44,962 bases of DNA from Gammaproteobacteria bacterium (lineage in GTDB: Bacteria > Pseudomonadota > Gammaproteobacteria > UBA4575), in assembly GCA_013001685.1 (NCBI GenBank), contig JABDMD010000174.1, positions 1-44,962 on the forward strand. The letters are read 5' to 3'. The position numbers were made by a program, and so were the translations under genes. The first letter of the stretch is position 1; every line of letters begins with the position of its first letter. Below, in pieces: positions 43,077-44,962 of this stretch. The notes under the pieces are model-generated. The model was not told the DNA's origin. It worked only from the letters and a program-made list of their open reading frames with translations, and made no database searches.

Positions 43077-44252
43077 TTAGTCAGCCTGTCTGCGCAAGAA
43101 AGCTGGAATATCCAAGTAATCCAAGTCATAGTCATCTTCTTTCTCACTTACTGTAGCTTTAGCACGATTTTCCGTACGTATCGCTACCGGAGCTTCCAGC
43201 TCTTCTTCAAGCCCAGTAACTGATGGATCCTCAATCACCTTTTTCGGCTGTGTTTCCACCAATTTCACAGCTGGTCGAGCAGGCATGGAAACTCTTGGAG
43301 AACCAATTCCCGTCGCTACCAGAGTTACTCGTAGATCATCCGCCATGGATTCATCAATCACTGTACCTACGACTACCGTCGCATCATCAGAAGCCAAGCC
43401 TTTAATATGGTTGCCCACCTCTTCAAATTCACCGATTGACAAGCTACTGCTTGCAGTTACATTTACTAGAATGCCTTTAGCACCAGAAATATTGATATCT
43501 TCTAGCAATGGACTTGAGATTGCAGATTCCGCTGCTTCGCGTGCACGCTCAGTACCAACTGACAAACCAGAACCCATCATCGCCATACCCATCTCGGACA
43601 TGACGGTTCGTACATCAGCAAAGTCGACATTGATTAAGCCCGGACATGTAATTAATTCCGCAATACCTTGTACCGCACCATGCAGCACATCATTTGCAGA
43701 TTTAAATGCTTCAAGCAAATTTGTATCTTTACCTAAAACCGTTAATAACTTTTCATTTGGAATTGTTATTAATGAGTCAACATGTTTGCTAAGTTCTTCA
43801 ATACCGGTGTCAGCAATTTGCATACGCTTGCCACCTTCAAATGGAAACGGCTTGGTTACCACAGCAACGGTTAATATTCCTAACTCTTTAGCCACTTCAG
43901 CAACCACCGGTGCTGCACCCGTACCGGTGCCACCACCCATGCCAGCAGTTATAAACAACATGTCAGCACCTGCAATCACATCATGAATGCGATCACGATC
44001 TTCAATAGCCGCTTCACGACCCACTACAGGGTTCGACCCAGCGCCTAAACCTTTTGTAATTTCGCTACCCAACTGCATAACGGTTTTTGCATTGGTATTT
44101 TTCAGCGCTTGTGAGTCGGTATTTGCACAAACAAAATCAACTCCCTCAATTGCCGAGTTAACCATATGCTGCACCGCGTTACCGCCGCCGCCGCCGACAC
44201 CTATGACTTTAATTACAGCACTTTGACTGTATGCATCCATTAATTCAAACAT
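43077..44252 (-). CDS. ftsZ: Cell division GTPase FtsZ
   Basis: Tubulin homologue that polymerises into the Z ring. The GTP-binding signature GGGTGTGAAPVVA is near residue 107, with VIGVGGGGGNAVQHM at the N-terminus, and the T7-loop NVDFADVRTVM near 208. After a variable linker (about 318-375) the C-terminal peptide DYLDIPAFLRRQAD is the docking site for FtsA, ZipA and ZapD-type partners; zapD is also in this window. GAGGAG precedes the ATG by 9 bases. It follows ftsA after a 59-bp gap. Confidence 0.98.
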   Translation of the reverse strand: MFELMDAYSQSAVIKVIGVGGGGGNAVQHMVNSAIEGVDFVCANTDSQALKNTNAKTVMQLGSEITKGLGAGSNPVVGREAAIEDRDRIHDVIAGADMLFITAGMGGGTGTGAAPVVAEVAKELGILTVAVVTKPFPFEGGKRMQIADTGIEELSKHVDSLITIPNEKLLTVLGKDTNLLEAFKSANDVLHGAVQGIAELITCPGLINVDFADVRTVMSEMGMAMMGSGLSVGTERAREAAESAISSPLLEDINISGAKGILVNVTASSSLSIGEFEEVGNHIKGLASDDATVVVGTVIDESMADDLRVTLVATGIGSPRVSMPARPAVKLVETQPKKVIEDPSVTGLEEELEAPVAIRTENRAKATVSEKEDDYDLDYLDIPAFLRRQAD

Positions 44253-44311
44253 GATATTTCTCCTCTAGTTACATGCTAAATATTAGATCTAAAAAAACAC
44301 ACCTTGAGTTC

Positions 44312-44962
44312 TTAAAAACTCCCCTGAAACCAATTTCTCATCCTCTTAAACGCACTTCCCATTCCTGATTCATTAAATAAAGTAGCTTCACCCATCTGTT
44401 GATTCTTATGCCCGAACAACAGCAGACCGACGCCAGTCGCATGAATAGGATTACGCACCACATCAACTAATCCGGTGATATGTTGCGGTAAGCCTAAACG
44501 TACCGGCATATGGAATACTTCTTCCGCTAAATCAACCACTCCTTCCATCTTTGAACTACCGCCGGTAAGCACTACCCCTGCGGCAACTAAATCTTCAAAA
44601 CCACTACGTCGTAATTCTGCATGCACAAGCGTTAATAATTCCTCATAACGAGGTTCGACTACTTCTGCAAGTGTTTGTCTTGAAAGCCGTCTTGGGTCGC
44701 GATCTCCCACGCTTGGCACTTCTATTGTGTCATCAGGATTAGCAAGCTGACGTAACGCACAAGCGTATTTAATTTTAATTTCTTCTGCATATTGGGTCGG
44801 GGTTCGCATCGCGACCGCAATATCATTAGTAACTTGATCGCCCGCGATAGGAATTACTGCGGTGTGTTTAATTGCGCCATCAGTGAAAACTGCAACATCT
44901 GTGGTGCCGCCACCAATATCCACCAAACAAATTCCCAACTCTTTTTCATCATCAGTTAATAC
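44312..44962 (-). CDS. ftsA: Cell division protein FtsA (partial, N-terminus outside window)
   Basis: Actin-like protein tethering FtsZ to the membrane. Only the C-terminal part (about 216 codons) is present; the frame stays open to the window edge at 44962. The phosphate-2 motif CLVDIGGGTTDVAVF and the adenosine motif GVVLTGGSSKMEGVVDLAEEVF are present. The last residues, FKRMRNWFQGSF, form the basic amphipathic helix that inserts in the membrane. It is followed by ftsZ. Confidence 0.97.
   Translation of the reverse strand, partial: VLTDDEKELGICLVDIGGGTTDVAVFTDGAIKHTAVIPIAGDQVTNDIAVAMRTPTQYAEEIKIKYACALRQLANPDDTIEVPSVGDRDPRRLSRQTLAEVVEPRYEELLTLVHAELRRSGFEDLVAAGVVLTGGSSKMEGVVDLAEEVFHMPVRLGLPQHITGLVDVVRNPIHATGVGLLLFGHKNQQMGEATLFNESGMGSAFKRMRNWFQGSF

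Noticed and set aside
43285-43986. 233-codon plus-strand open frame inside ftsZ
   Set aside because: Antisense shadow of ftsZ; Ser/Pro/Thr-rich composition is what complementary coding DNA yields, and ftsZ is unambiguous.

Overview
The window is a chromosomal segment of an AT-rich gammaproteobacterium. This rests on gene order: clpB-pgeF-rluD-bamD beside pilSR, pilBCD-coaE-zapD facing mutT-argJ-secA, and ftsA-ftsZ-lpxC next to a dciA-like gene and secA. The same neighbourhoods are known from Pseudomonas and relatives. Genus cannot be read from the sequence, although the low GC and heavy use of AAT/GAT/AAA codons point away from Pseudomonas itself. No rRNA, tRNA, CRISPR array, insertion sequence or prophage was seen.

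Layout. 1-2950 (+): a periplasmic substrate-binding protein closed by a terminator, a short-chain dehydrogenase, and a small secreted protein built of 11-residue charged repeats whose ribosome-binding site lies inside a hairpin. 2958-7344 (-): clpB with a sigma-32-type promoter, then pgeF and rluD. 7412-8314 (+): bamD. 8324-12035 (-): sucC-sucD-nadE, an apparent operon. 12178-15914 (+): pilS-pilR, then pilA behind a sigma-54-type promoter and followed by a strong terminator.

16001-29425 is an accessory-looking block inside the type IV pilus locus, between pilA and pilB. On the plus strand it holds a GT-C/TPR membrane glycosyltransferase, a polyprenyl-phosphate-sugar synthase-like GT2, a DUF354 GT-B-like protein, an AsnB-type amidotransferase, an unrecognised alpha/alpha-toroid-like protein, three SAM methyltransferases and a fused alcohol dehydrogenase/Gfo-Idh oxidoreductase. 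On the minus strand it ends with a UPF0104/AglD-like membrane protein and a hexapeptide acyltransferase. My reading, which is inference, is a glycan-building and modifying pathway. The first two genes could form a lipid-linked-sugar pair that glycosylates pilin. A surface polysaccharide is the alternative.

29938-35216 (+): pilB-pilC-pilD-coaE-zapD. 35213-41338 (-): a MutT/ThiE-like fusion, argJ, secA and an M23 peptidase. 41417-41851 (+): dciA-like, separated from lpxC by a long perfect hairpin. 41931 to the end (-): lpxC, ftsZ and ftsA, the last cut by the window edge. PilS/PilR would drive pilA, PilD would process it, and PilB/PilC would assemble it; the remaining core genes serve cell division, envelope assembly, protein export and central metabolism.

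Stretches over 300 bp without a gene are 15168-15470 (pilA control region) and 29426-29937 (upstream of pilB; only promoter-like and short repeat elements seen).
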